A stretch of 63,660 bases of DNA from Deltaproteobacteria bacterium (GTDB taxonomy: Bacteria > Desulfobacterota > Desulfuromonadia > Geobacterales > Pseudopelobacteraceae), in assembly GCA_021781535.1 (NCBI GenBank), contig JAJXWO010000020.1, positions 1 to 63,660 of the forward strand. Reading direction: 5' to 3'. Shown here piece by piece: positions 22,986-31,239 of this stretch. The first letter of the stretch is position 1. Each line of letters begins with the position of its first letter. Under the pieces are notes generated by a model. The model was not told the DNA's origin, ran no database searches, and saw nothing but the letters and a program-made list of their open reading frames with translations. The position numbers and the translations under genes were made by a program.

Positions 22986-24224
22986 ATGCCCAACCATCGC
23001 CAAATTCTTCATATCGACATGAACGCTTTTTTTGCCTCTGTAGAGCAACAGGCTAATCCTGCTCTGCGCGGCAAGCCTATTGCCGTCGTCGGCGGCCATG
23101 GCCGAACTGTCATCACGACGAGCTCATATGAGGCCCGGGCCAAAGGCGTTAAAACCGGAATGGCTGTTTGGGAAGGAAAACGGGCTTGTCCTGAGTTGAT
23201 AATCGTTGTCGGCGATAACAAGAAGTACACCTATACCTCCACCAGGATCAACGAGATCTTCCGTGATTATACGCCGGAGGTTGAGGCATTCAGCATTGAT
23301 GAGAGCTGGCTGGATGTTACCCATTCGCTCTCCATCTTTGGCAGTGCTGTCTCGATAGCCTACCTGATCAAAGCCAGGATACGCCACAGCTTTGGTATCA
23401 CCTGCTCCATTGGTATTGCTCCCAACAAACTGCTGGCCAAACTTGCCTCTGACATGCAAAAGCCTGACGGCCTGACCATCATCAACCCGGACGATGTCTC
23501 CCGAACCCTGGAACGCCTACCGGTCGGGGATCTCTGTGGTGTTGGCAAGAAAATGCAGAAGCATCTTAATATGATGAGTATCTACACCTGCGGCGAACTG
23601 GGGCGCTGTGAGGAAGAGCGCTTAACACGAAAATTCGGGATTATCGGCAAGCGGTTAAAGGAAATGGGCCAAGGGATTGACAACAGTCCCGTCATCCAAT
23701 TCGGTGAGGAAGATGATGTCAAATCTGTCGGCCATAGCAGCACTCTTGAGCGGGATTTATCAGATCCGGTAGAAATCAAGCGTTTCCTCCTGCGCTTGGC
23801 GGAGATGGTCGGCAGCCGGGCACGTCGCTACAACGTCAGCGGCAAGACGATTCACCTCTATGTCCGCTATGCAGACTTTTTTAGCTCCTGGGGCAAACAA
23901 ACGACGCTCAAGTCCCATACCAATCAGTCAGACGACATCTACCGCGCCGCCCTTGGCATTCTCCACACGGTCGAACTCGAACAGCCAGTGCGGTTACTGG
24001 GGATCACCCTGAGCAATCTCAAGCATCAGGATGAACAGCTGCCATTATTTGTTGAAGACCGGAAAAAGCTGGAGGCGACAAAGGCCATGGATGCCGTTAA
24101 TGCGCGGTTTGGTGACATGTCGGTGACGTATGGTAGCTTGCTCCCGGGAAAAGAGCAATCCGGGAGCCATGTAATCCCGCCGAGCTGGCGTCCGGATGGT
24201 ATAAAAAATGTGGATGTGAAGTAG
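22986..24224 (+). CDS. dinB: DNA polymerase IV (DinB, Y family)
   Basis: A full-length 412-residue translesion polymerase. The catalytic marks are HIDMNAFFASVEQ near the start, SYEARAKGVKTGM, and FSIDESWLDVT. The helix-hairpin-helix and little-finger domains follow. QLPLF near residue 358 is a beta-clamp binding motif. ATG stands 4 bp from the DnaA-box pair. It is followed closely by an SRAP gene, a recurrent DNA-damage pairing. It probably aids tolerance of DNA damage or mutagenesis during plasmid spread. Confidence 0.92.
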   Translation: MPNHRQILHIDMNAFFASVEQQANPALRGKPIAVVGGHGRTVITTSSYEARAKGVKTGMAVWEGKRACPELIIVVGDNKKYTYTSTRINEIFRDYTPEVEAFSIDESWLDVTHSLSIFGSAVSIAYLIKARIRHSFGITCSIGIAPNKLLAKLASDMQKPDGLTIINPDDVSRTLERLPVGDLCGVGKKMQKHLNMMSIYTCGELGRCEEERLTRKFGIIGKRLKEMGQGIDNSPVIQFGEEDDVKSVGHSSTLERDLSDPVEIKRFLLRLAEMVGSRARRYNVSGKTIHLYVRYADFFSSWGKQTTLKSHTNQSDDIYRAALGILHTVELEQPVRLLGITLSNLKHQDEQLPLFVEDRKKLEATKAMDAVNARFGDMSVTYGSLLPGKEQSGSHVIPPSWRPDGIKNVDVK

Positions 24225-24247
24225 CAACTCGAAACGAGGTGGTTACC

Positions 24248-24913
24248 ATGTGCGGACGTTTTACATCATTACTCTCGCCAGAACTGCTGGCCATCATTTT
24301 TGAGATATTTCCGCCGCCGGCCACTGAGCCTCGTTACAATATTGCACCAACACAAACGACCGGTGTGGTCAGGAGCGACGGCGAACATAACCAGCTCATT
24401 ACGATGAAATGGGGATTGATCCCTTCCTGGGCCAAGGATACGAAAATCGGCACGAGCCTGATCAACGCCAGATCAGAAACAGTGGCCGAAAAGCCTTCAT
24501 TCCGTCATGCGATCAAAAAAAACCGCTGTATCATCCCTGCAACAGGATTTTTCGAATGGCTGCCTTGCGGAAACAACAAACAACCTTTTTACATACATAT
24601 GAGCGACGACGGGGTAATGGCCTTAGCGGGGATTTGGGAACACTGGCAATCTCCAGATAACGAAAACAGTATAGAGACCTTTTCTATATTGACTACGACA
24701 TCAAACGAGCTGATTGCGCCGCTTCATGAGCGCATGCCGGTTATCCTGCGGAAGGTAGATTACGACCTGTGGCTTAATAACACCATGCAAGATCCCACTG
24801 AACTCCAGCATCTTTATCAGCCGATTCCGTCCGAGCAATTAGATATGTACCCAGTATCAGAGCGCATGAATTCACCTCGATTTACTGGTGCCGATTGTAT
24901 CGAACGTATCTGA
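24248..24913 (+). CDS. SRAP/HMCES-type abasic-site protein
   Basis: A 221-residue SRAP protein (YedK/HMCES family) that crosslinks to abasic sites in single-stranded DNA through Cys2. I chose ATG 24248 so that Cys2 (MCGRFT) becomes N-terminal; the earlier ATG at 24239 would bury it. Further marks: RYNIAPTQ, WGLIPSWA, INARSE, RCIIPATGFFEW and HERMPVIL with the catalytic Glu and His. It lies 23 bp after dinB with GAGGTGG ahead of the start, probably one transcript. Confidence 0.9.
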   Translation: MCGRFTSLLSPELLAIIFEIFPPPATEPRYNIAPTQTTGVVRSDGEHNQLITMKWGLIPSWAKDTKIGTSLINARSETVAEKPSFRHAIKKNRCIIPATGFFEWLPCGNNKQPFYIHMSDDGVMALAGIWEHWQSPDNENSIETFSILTTTSNELIAPLHERMPVILRKVDYDLWLNNTMQDPTELQHLYQPIPSEQLDMYPVSERMNSPRFTGADCIERI

Positions 24914-24940
24914 AGCTTGTATCTGGTTTGTGAGGTAAGC

Positions 24941-25210
24941 ATGATAGACCAACCAAATAATGTCGATATTCACACGAAAGAAAACAGAATAGTCCTCACT
25001 AAAATGGTAATGCGTCTTTTCGGCATGTGGGAGATTCCGATTTCCGATCAGGGTGCTCTCCTCAATCGCTCGCTAAGCACTATTCGCCGTTATAGAAACG
25101 GGAGATGTTTTGCCGATGACAAAGACATGCTTGATCGAGTAGGTAACCTAGAGGGAGCAACAGAAAAAGCCTTTCAAGTTCTGCCGAAAACAATTTTGTG
25201 TGTTAGGTAG
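24941..25210 (+). CDS. Truncated MbcA/ParS/Xre-type antitoxin
   Basis: An 89-residue protein from ATG 24941 (GAGGTAAGC upstream). RIVLTKMVMRLFGMWEI, LLNRSLSTIRRYRNGR and DMLDRVGNL match the N-terminal half of MbcA/ParS/Xre antitoxins. The usual C-terminal half that ends near a YL motif is absent; the frame stops after LPKTILCVR. No RES toxin gene is adjacent. It is either a solitary DNA-binding remnant or a broken toxin-antitoxin locus. Confidence 0.55.
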   Translation: MIDQPNNVDIHTKENRIVLTKMVMRLFGMWEIPISDQGALLNRSLSTIRRYRNGRCFADDKDMLDRVGNLEGATEKAFQVLPKTILCVR

Positions 25211-25237
25211 TGAATACCGAAAAAGGAGATGAAGAAT

Positions 25238-25372
25238 ATGCTCTTACAGACAATTTTTATAACGGCAATAGGAATTATTGCTTTGTTAGTGATTATCATT
25301 GATGCTATTTACATGCGCATGAACGATCGAGCTAAAAAGGCAGATAAGGTAAACTCCAGAAAGCCGTCGTGA
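25238..25372 (+). CDS. 44-residue single-pass membrane peptide
   Basis: Starts at ATG 25238 with AGGAG nine bases upstream. Residues 5-25 are one hydrophobic helix (IGIIALLVIIIDAIY) followed by a basic tail (RAKKADKVNSRKPS). It is 27 bp from the truncated antitoxin gene. Short one-helix peptides next to such loci can be toxins of the membrane type; that is a guess. Confidence 0.55.
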   Translation: MLLQTIFITAIGIIALLVIIIDAIYMRMNDRAKKADKVNSRKPS

Positions 25373-25460
25373 CCATCTCGAATCCAGACTGTTTAGCTGA
25401 TTTCTATGCATTTGCTCAGCTAGTTGATCTTGAAAACGGCTGAAAACGTCGCGTGACAGT

Positions 25461-25496
25461 CCGTCTGAATAACCGTCTGAATAACCGTCTGACGGT
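25461..25496. repeat. Cluster of ACCGTCTGA sites, outlying copy of the array word
   Basis: CCGTCTGAAT, ACCGTCTGAAT and ACCGTCTGACGGT follow one another, with ACCGTC-T-GACGGT (25484..25496) a perfect dyad. This is the same word as in the parA-adjacent gene about 10 kb away. It sits in the non-coding gap before the HAD gene. Confidence 0.7.
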
Positions 25497-25551
25497 CTGG
25501 CTTACAGGGAAACTTTGCACGTCATACTGAGCTTTCATCGGAGGCCTAAAC

Positions 25552-26115
25552 ATGAAGCGCCCTAAAATAGCATTATTCGATCTGGACGGAACGCTTGCTG
25601 ATTACGATGGTCAGTTACTTAAAGACCTCCAGCGTATAGCATCTGAGCATGAACCGCCACCAACGCTCTATTCCGATATTCCCTACCTTGAGGCCCGGCG
25701 TCACGTGATCACCTCACAGGTTGGATGGTTTCTCCACTTGCAAAAGTTCAAGCTCGGCTGGGATGTCCTTGAGATTGCTAAGGAGATCGGCTATTCGATA
25801 TCAGTCCTAACCAAGGGGCCATCAACGAAGCATATTGCCTGGTCAGAAAAAGTTGAATGGTGCAACAAACACTTGGCTGACTATATCGATGGTGTGACCA
25901 TAGCCCACGACAAAGGAATGGTGTACGGCGCCCTTCTGGTTGATGACTGGCCAGATTATATTGAAAGCTGGCTTAAACATCGGCCCCGTGGTCTTGTCAT
26001 TATGCCAGCAAACGATCTTAATGCCAGCTTCAGTCATCCAAGCGTAGTTCGATATGATGGTTCAAACATAGAGGAGGTCAGGCAGCGGATGATCGAAAGA
26101 TTCAACGCGCCCTGA
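25552..26115 (+). CDS. HAD-family hydrolase, NT5C-like nucleotidase
   Basis: A 187-residue HAD hydrolase. FDLDGTLAD at residues 9-17 carries the nucleophile and acid Asp; VLTKGPSTKHIAW is motif II; LVDDWPDYIE is motif IV. The cap is like that of 5'-deoxyribonucleotidases (NT5C type), which dephosphorylate (d)NMPs. It is followed 9 bp later by a metallophosphatase, a pairing that suggests end repair or nucleotide recycling. Substrate not determinable. Confidence 0.75.
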   Translation: MKRPKIALFDLDGTLADYDGQLLKDLQRIASEHEPPPTLYSDIPYLEARRHVITSQVGWFLHLQKFKLGWDVLEIAKEIGYSISVLTKGPSTKHIAWSEKVEWCNKHLADYIDGVTIAHDKGMVYGALLVDDWPDYIESWLKHRPRGLVIMPANDLNASFSHPSVVRYDGSNIEEVRQRMIERFNAP

Positions 26116-26124
26116 TAGGCTGTT

Positions 26125-26847
26125 ATGGCAATAATTGTTGGAGACATCCACGGCAACGTAGAGAAGGTACTGGCGTTTCTGGGATACAAGCCCGAAGAGG
26201 AACATGTTGCTTTGGGTGACTACGTTGACTCATTCTACGAGCCGCAGCTTCGACAGATAGAAGCTCTGCAACTACTACTGGACAGCAAGGCGGTTTTGCT
26301 ATGGGGCAACCACGATCTTCACTACCTGAGAATTCCACCGTTTATATGCACCGGTTTCCAGCATAATTGGGAAAAATCTTTGCAGGAGATTATAGAGGCC
26401 AACAAGCATAGGTTTTTGGCCGCATACGCCGTTGACGGATGGTTACTGACTCATGCCGGTTGTCACATTCGCCTTGCACAGCACAAACCGGATGTTGTTG
26501 CCATTGCTGATCTGCTTAATAGCAAAATGGTGGAATATATAGAAAAGCCCTGCGAACCCGATTCACAAGGCATCTTTGCAATCGGTGGAGGCCGTGGCGG
26601 AGAATGCAGAGTCGGCGGAATCTTTTGGCATGACTTTATGCGTGAAACGGGCATTGCGCCTGTTAAACAAATCTTCGGACACACAGAGACGCCGAAGCCG
26701 GTTTCAACAGAAAATTATATTGCGATCGATACTACGAACAACAAAACCGAATGCTGGTTGTTTGATACGATTACGAACGAGCTTGTCTGTCTACCTATTG
26801 AAAGAAAGTGCCCCGTTGCCCGGATCAATGACGGAGCAAGTATGTAG
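26125..26847 (+). CDS. Calcineurin-like metallophosphatase
   Basis: A 240-residue phosphoesterase. All family motifs are present in order: GDIHGN, GDYVDSF, GNHD, HAGCH near residue 112, and FGHTE near residue 190. It is close to serine/threonine protein phosphatase and Ap4A-hydrolase types. The short gap to the HAD gene implies one operon. It could act on phosphoproteins or dinucleotides. Confidence 0.8.
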   Translation: MAIIVGDIHGNVEKVLAFLGYKPEEEHVALGDYVDSFYEPQLRQIEALQLLLDSKAVLLWGNHDLHYLRIPPFICTGFQHNWEKSLQEIIEANKHRFLAAYAVDGWLLTHAGCHIRLAQHKPDVVAIADLLNSKMVEYIEKPCEPDSQGIFAIGGGRGGECRVGGIFWHDFMRETGIAPVKQIFGHTETPKPVSTENYIAIDTTNNKTECWLFDTITNELVCLPIERKCPVARINDGASM

Positions 26848-26952
26848 CCGTTGCTATATTGTACTGCGATCATTTGGTCGGTTTCGTGAGATTAAATTAG
26901 ACGTTTTTCCCTAGTCGTCTGCCTTGCTGGCCGCTAATAAAAGGAGCTATTG

Positions 26953-27228
26953 ATGGTAATAACCCATATTGAGAACCAGCCTGTCGAGGTGCTTGACGCC
27001 GTCGTCTGCGATGTGTGTGGTATCCGGATTACACCTGATAATTATACAGAGTACGCAGAGATGGTAAGGGCCAGCGGAATGGGTGGATTTGGTTCAGTAA
27101 TCGGCGATGGAGCCCCGATGGTCACTTGATGTTTGCCAGCACTGCTTGTTGAACGGTTAGGCCCATTCATCCAGCGAGATTACGATTTGAGTGATGATCA
27201 GGTAAGATCACTTGCTCAAAAATCATAA
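26953..27228 (+). pseudogene. Small CxxC protein interrupted by TGA
   Basis: From ATG 26953 (AAGGAG upstream) 58 codons lead to an in-frame TGA at 27127..27129. After it, the same frame stays open to TAA 27226. The first part has a CDVCG knuckle. A second CxxC (DVCQHC) needed for a zinc pair lies in the +1 frame across the TGA, and VERLGPFI is back in the original frame. Two compensating indels in an old zinc protein explain this best; sequencing error is possible. Confidence 0.5.
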
Positions 27229-27323
27229 TAATCGACTTGATATGTCCTCCCATCAGCGCCAGTTAGTGCATATTTTGCACGAACTGAATTTTTGCAAATC
27301 GCTTTAACTTATTAATATGCGGA

Positions 27324-27695
27324 TCAAAGAACCGCTTTTAAACTACATCTCGTCATTGCCGGCTTCTTTTCGCCAAGTAGAGGTGCCAAATATTGCAGTC
27401 GTTTTATTAATTTCAAAGAATTGCTCTGGTATGCTTCTCGTAGTTTGATTTTTTTTTGTATTTCTGGGATCTCTTTTTCTGGAATATGGCGAGAGACTAC
27501 TTTTTTTCCTTCTCGCCATTGGAGATGATGATATTCGTAAATACGGCCTTTTGACTTCACTTTTTTAACGACCAGGCACCCTCGTGGATAACTATTAATT
27601 GATCGTTGCACTTGTTCCACAAGATTAAGGCAACGTTCATATTCATCCCGGAGCATTCCTTTTATTGAGTCATCTTCAATCTTATTTTTTCGCAT
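27324..27695 (-). CDS. DUF6788-like basic protein
   Basis: A 123-residue basic protein. VVKKVKSKGRIYEYHHLQWREGKKVVSRHI followed by a helical PEIQKKIKLREAY recalls the DUF6788 family common in Geobacter-like genomes, where a beta domain is followed by a coiled segment. It is likely a nucleic-acid-binding protein. Three TGTAGGATAA boxes sit in its promoter region. No strong ribosome site, only AAGGCG. Confidence 0.6.
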   Translation of the reverse strand: MRKNKIEDDSIKGMLRDEYERCLNLVEQVQRSINSYPRGCLVVKKVKSKGRIYEYHHLQWREGKKVVSRHIPEKEIPEIQKKIKLREAYQSNSLKLIKRLQYLAPLLGEKKPAMTRCSLKAVL

Positions 27696-27708
27696 AATTA
27701 CGCCTTGT

Positions 27709-27797
27709 TTATCCTACATAGGTCTTTGATATTGACCAATTGTAGGATAAACGAAATAACCTACAAAAGCATCAATAAATTCAAAACTGTAGGATAA
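27709..27797. promoter_or_regulatory. Three TGTAGGATAA boxes
   Basis: TTATCCTACA at 27709..27718 and TGTAGGATAA at 27741..27750 form a perfect 10-bp inverted repeat with a 22-base spacer. A third copy is at 27788..27797, and a half-site CCTACA at about 27760. They lie immediately upstream of the DUF6788-like gene and look like an operator cluster. Confidence 0.65.
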
Positions 27798-27978
27798 TAA
27801 GACAAGTCAACTTATCATTTCACATATTATATATTTTTAAATGCTACCGGGCATTGACCGAACTCGGCAAGGCCATAAAGACGATTTTCCATGCCGCTAT
27901 CTGGAATCTGAAGAACTGAGACAGGCTAACACTGCAGGTAAGCGTTTGGAGCGCTTGGTCAATTGTCAACATTTGCCA

Positions 27979-29277
27979 TCACAGACCTACGCAGTTGTCA
28001 AAAACTATAGGCATAAGCTTTGTTGCAGTGTTCAACCATATCCCCGTTTTAAATGTGCATCGACGAAACGTTCCGTCACTCATGAGGAAGATTTTGACCT
28101 CCCCCGTGAACATGCAGTCTTCGGCAAGGAAATCTGCAGCCACAGCGGCGTTCCGGTAGAAGTTCAAAACTGGCAGATTAGTGAGGAACTGTGAGTTGAT
28201 AAGCTTCATTCCGGCGCCAGTGTTGGCTGAACCCATAGTGATATCGGAGAGAATGGATGCCTCAAACTTGCTTGAGTCAATCAACAAGCCGTTGTCGTAA
28301 GAATAGGCGACACCTACATAGCAACCGTAGAACTTCGAACCAGTGATAGACGTGTTTTTAGATGTGTTCGAGGTAGCGACACCAGCGATCAATCGATAAG
28401 TTTTGCCGTAGATCGCAGCAGGGTTGTAGTAGGTCTGGTCATTCCCGCAATACCAAAAAGCGCTATCCTGGATAGCGGTATTGTAGCCATCTTCAATATC
28501 GAGCCCCGACAGTGCTGAATAGTAGGCCTGGTTGTTAACGAATTTAACGCCGTCCGGGATCGATCCACCGGAGCCACCGGCAACAGTGTAACAATGGCGT
28601 CCGCACTGGGAGACGATGTTGTTAGAGATCACAACGTCTGTGGTTGCGGTAGTGAGGTCTTTGTTGTAGCCCGCAACGTAGATGCCGTCTCCGGAGTTCA
28701 TGCCTCCGCCAGCTACCTGGGAGACGTTACAATTGTTTACTTTAATGTTTGTAAGGGCTCCGTAACGGGCTGTGATCAATATTCCCATCCCGCTGAATCC
28801 CTTATCGTTGGTGACATCAGCTTTGTTGATAATACCCATTTTGCTGATAGTTACGCGATCAATGGCAACGTTGGTAGCGCGAGCAATCATAATGCCGACA
28901 TTGCCTTTTCTGCCTGAGTAAATGTCAGTAGTCTGGCCTCCGCCCACAATTTTAAGATCGTGGATTTTTATATCTTTTTTATCTGCCGTAGTTCCGGTTG
29001 AAAAGCCGGTGATGTTATCACCCTCTATAGTAATTATGGTGCTATCGCCGTCGCCATAAATTTCTGTGTCCGATGGGGTGATAATGTCCTTCGCAATAGA
29101 GTATCTACCGGCCGGTAGATATGTCACCGTATGGAGATCTGCGGCTGTAAGCGGGGTTACCTCCATACTCGGAGCTTCGTCAACTACGCCAGGAACGGTA
29201 GCTGGAGGAGTTCCACAACCACCCATGGAAAGACAAACTGACAAAATGATTACTATTTTTATTAGGGTGTTTATCAT
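27979..29277 (-). CDS. Right-handed beta-helix lipoprotein
   Basis: A 432-residue lipoprotein from ATG 29277. The lipobox SMGGC is near residue 20. Most of the rest is a parallel beta-helix of repeated Ile/Asn-rich turns (DIKIHDLKIVGGG, NVAIDRVTISKMG, VVISNNIVSQCG, NTSITGSKFYG), as in pectate-lyase-like surface proteins and phage tailspikes. It is alone in this region on the minus strand. It could bind polysaccharide or another cell surface. Confidence 0.75.
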   Translation of the reverse strand: MINTLIKIVIILSVCLSMGGCGTPPATVPGVVDEAPSMEVTPLTAADLHTVTYLPAGRYSIAKDIITPSDTEIYGDGDSTIITIEGDNITGFSTGTTADKKDIKIHDLKIVGGGQTTDIYSGRKGNVGIMIARATNVAIDRVTISKMGIINKADVTNDKGFSGMGILITARYGALTNIKVNNCNVSQVAGGGMNSGDGIYVAGYNKDLTTATTDVVISNNIVSQCGRHCYTVAGGSGGSIPDGVKFVNNQAYYSALSGLDIEDGYNTAIQDSAFWYCGNDQTYYNPAAIYGKTYRLIAGVATSNTSKNTSITGSKFYGCYVGVAYSYDNGLLIDSSKFEASILSDITMGSANTGAGMKLINSQFLTNLPVLNFYRNAAVAADFLAEDCMFTGEVKIFLMSDGTFRRCTFKTGIWLNTATKLMPIVFDNCVGL

Positions 29278-29464
29278 CAAAATTTTCTCCCAAGTTAAAA
29301 TCCACGTCCTGCTTATATTATGCAAGATGTTCTGATTTCACCAAGGGAGCAGTTAGACATCACGTAAACCGGTTTCATTTCTGGGGTTGTAAGTGCAAAT
29401 CGGCGGAATTTTATAACTTCTCATCCAAAGAGGAAAATCAAATAATATGCAGATACCCTGAATT

Positions 29465-30481
29465 TCAAGGCTTAACCGGAATGGCCGTGGTATACCTCGA
29501 TTTACCGCGATCTTCAATGTGGCTGTACTTGGCAGCCATGGCGATAGAAGAATGGCGCAGCGTTTCCTGGACTACCTTGACATCTCTGGTTGCCTGGTAG
29601 AGTAGGGAGCCGCAGGTATGGCGGAGCGCATGGCAGCCGCGCCCTGATTTGGTTATGCCCGCTTTTAACATTAGGGTATCCATCCATTTAGACAGGCCGA
29701 TCCGACTGATACGGCGGAATTCTTTGCTCCCCTTTGACAGGGAAACAAAAAGAGGTGCTCCGTCAGCGTCCGACAGCGTGCTCACCCGTGCCTCCAGGTA
29801 AGCCTTGATACAAACAACCGTATCCTCGCGCGGATAAATATAGCCGTCCTTTCCCTTGCCGTGAACCAGTAATCGGGTTCCGGTGGCGGTTTCTTCAATG
29901 TCGCCAAAATTGGCCCGGCAGATTTCAACCCGCCGCAGACCTTCCAGCATCATCAGCGCCAACATCGCCCGATCCCGCACCGTTTTCAGTTTACTGGAGC
30001 TACGGGGTATCGCCCTGAATAACAGTTCCGCCTCTCCGGCCGAAAGGCATTTGATAATTTCCCCACTGGCCGCCCGGTTGCGCGGTGCCTTGATCTTGGC
30101 AGCCGGGTTGTGTTCCAGAAGACCTCTGGTAACGGCTCCGTCATAAAACCGCCGGATGGTGGTGAGCTTCAACGAGATCGTGGCATGAGCGGCCCCGCTT
30201 ACCACCAGTTCCTGCCGGAACGCCTTAACGATAGCGGCAGTCGCCGCCCCGGGATCAACCCGATTGGTGCCGCACCAGATGAACCAGTGATTTAAATGGG
30301 CAAGATAGGTCTTGATGGTATCCGGGCGGGCATCGCCGTTAGCCACATCAAGGGCGAACCATTCGGCGGCTTGCGCCAGCAGTGTTGGCTCATTCACCAC
30401 TGCCATTGACGTATCAATAATAACGGCCGGAAAAGAGGGTTCCAAATTTGCGTTCTGCGCGGTTATTTGTTCTGGCCCCAT
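29465..30481 (-). CDS. Tyrosine recombinase (XerC/D-like)
   Basis: A full-length 338-residue recombinase. Catalytic residues: Arg in LEGLRRVEI, Lys in HGKGKDG, HALRHTC, LRHSS, and Tyr in AAKYSHIED. The N-terminal SAM-like domain is present (LAQAAEWFALDVANGDARPD). Such enzymes resolve plasmid multimers or integrate DNA. A 10-bp inverted repeat about 105 bp upstream of its start may be its site or operator. Confidence 0.88.
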   Translation of the reverse strand: MGPEQITAQNANLEPSFPAVIIDTSMAVVNEPTLLAQAAEWFALDVANGDARPDTIKTYLAHLNHWFIWCGTNRVDPGAATAAIVKAFRQELVVSGAAHATISLKLTTIRRFYDGAVTRGLLEHNPAAKIKAPRNRAASGEIIKCLSAGEAELLFRAIPRSSSKLKTVRDRAMLALMMLEGLRRVEICRANFGDIEETATGTRLLVHGKGKDGYIYPREDTVVCIKAYLEARVSTLSDADGAPLFVSLSKGSKEFRRISRIGLSKWMDTLMLKAGITKSGRGCHALRHTCGSLLYQATRDVKVVQETLRHSSIAMAAKYSHIEDRGKSRYTTAIPVKP

Positions 30482-30585
30482 AGCTGACTATCCCTCCGCT
30501 TTTGGTCTCTGCGCTCGTATCGGTGCAATTGTGGTTTCCGGTGAGCCCAAAAAAGAAAATTGAGTTCTTGTACCATACTTTTTCC

Positions 30586-30621
30586 TATTGGTATATATAA
30601 GACTAATTATCTATACCAATA
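30586..30621. repeat. TATTGGTATA inverted repeat near recombinase
   Basis: TATTGGTATA (30586..30595) and TATACCAATA (30612..30621) are perfectly complementary with a 16-base spacer. They lie between the recombinase and the next gene. The spacer is longer than a Xer core, so an operator is as likely as a recombination site. Confidence 0.55.
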
Positions 30622-30628
30622 AATTACC

Positions 30629-30660
30629 CAAAAAAGCGGACTCTTCAACTAAGAATCCGC
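30629..30660 (-). terminator. Rho-independent terminator
   Basis: On the minus strand GCGGATTCTT, loop, AAGAGTCCGC then TTTTTTGGG: a stem followed by a U-tract just after the stop of the gene at 30670..31110. Confidence 0.75.
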
Positions 30661-30669
30661 TTCATGTTT

Positions 30670-31110
30670 CTAATGGAATGTGACACCATCCAACATCTTC
30701 CGCAAAGATTCCTCGGCTTCAAGTCCTTTTTGAGTGAGGGCGATGCTATAGTTGTCTTCCGAAAGTTTTAGGGGCTTTATGATCTTAATTAGTCCAGCAC
30801 GCCTCAGCGATTCGAAGCTGGCAAAAACACCAATAAAGTCGACTTTTTCGGGTTTGAATTTAATTTCGATTTTTAGTGTCTCAGCAGCTAAACCTGAGAT
30901 TAAAAGAAGTACTAATTCATCAGTCGCAGATTTACTGCCTGTCTCCATTTGGTCACACAAGTTTTTCAATTTGGATATATCACCATCAGACAGAGTCATT
31001 AACCAGTCCCCGAAATTAAACTTTTTCCGCGGCAGCATACCACCCAGGTAACTCGCCAGTGATGACGGGAAGTAATAAATTTTAGTGCCATTTTGCAGTG
31101 CCACACCCAT
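30670..31110 (-). CDS. Unknown soluble protein, possible winged helix
   Basis: A 146-residue protein from ATG 31110 (GAGGAG upstream). The C-terminal half (FESLRRAGLIKIIKPLKLSED through LTQKGLEAEESLRKML) is shaped like a winged-helix with a beta wing, so a DNA-binding role is plausible. The N-terminus has an aromatic KIYYFPSSLASYLGG stretch. It is followed by a clear terminator and lies beyond the exported-protein operon. Confidence 0.6.
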   Translation of the reverse strand: MGVALQNGTKIYYFPSSLASYLGGMLPRKKFNFGDWLMTLSDGDISKLKNLCDQMETGSKSATDELVLLLISGLAAETLKIEIKFKPEKVDFIGVFASFESLRRAGLIKIIKPLKLSEDNYSIALTQKGLEAEESLRKMLDGVTFH

Positions 31111-31239
31111 GTTTTTCTCCTCTTTGTACATAATTGCAAACTGTTGACTTGTGGAATAGATCTTCAGGCAAACTATTTCAAGCGAATTGCTTTGGTTATG
31201 CGAATCTTCTTTTCGATCAATACAACATTACGAGGACCT

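Noticed and set aside
27127..27129. Selenocysteine codon
   Set aside because: The TGA is next to a Cys codon in a frame that does not match the second zinc knuckle; two compensating indels are simpler.
27841..28194. Plus-strand frame of 117 residues
   Set aside because: It overlaps the beta-helix lipoprotein gene and lacks a start signal.
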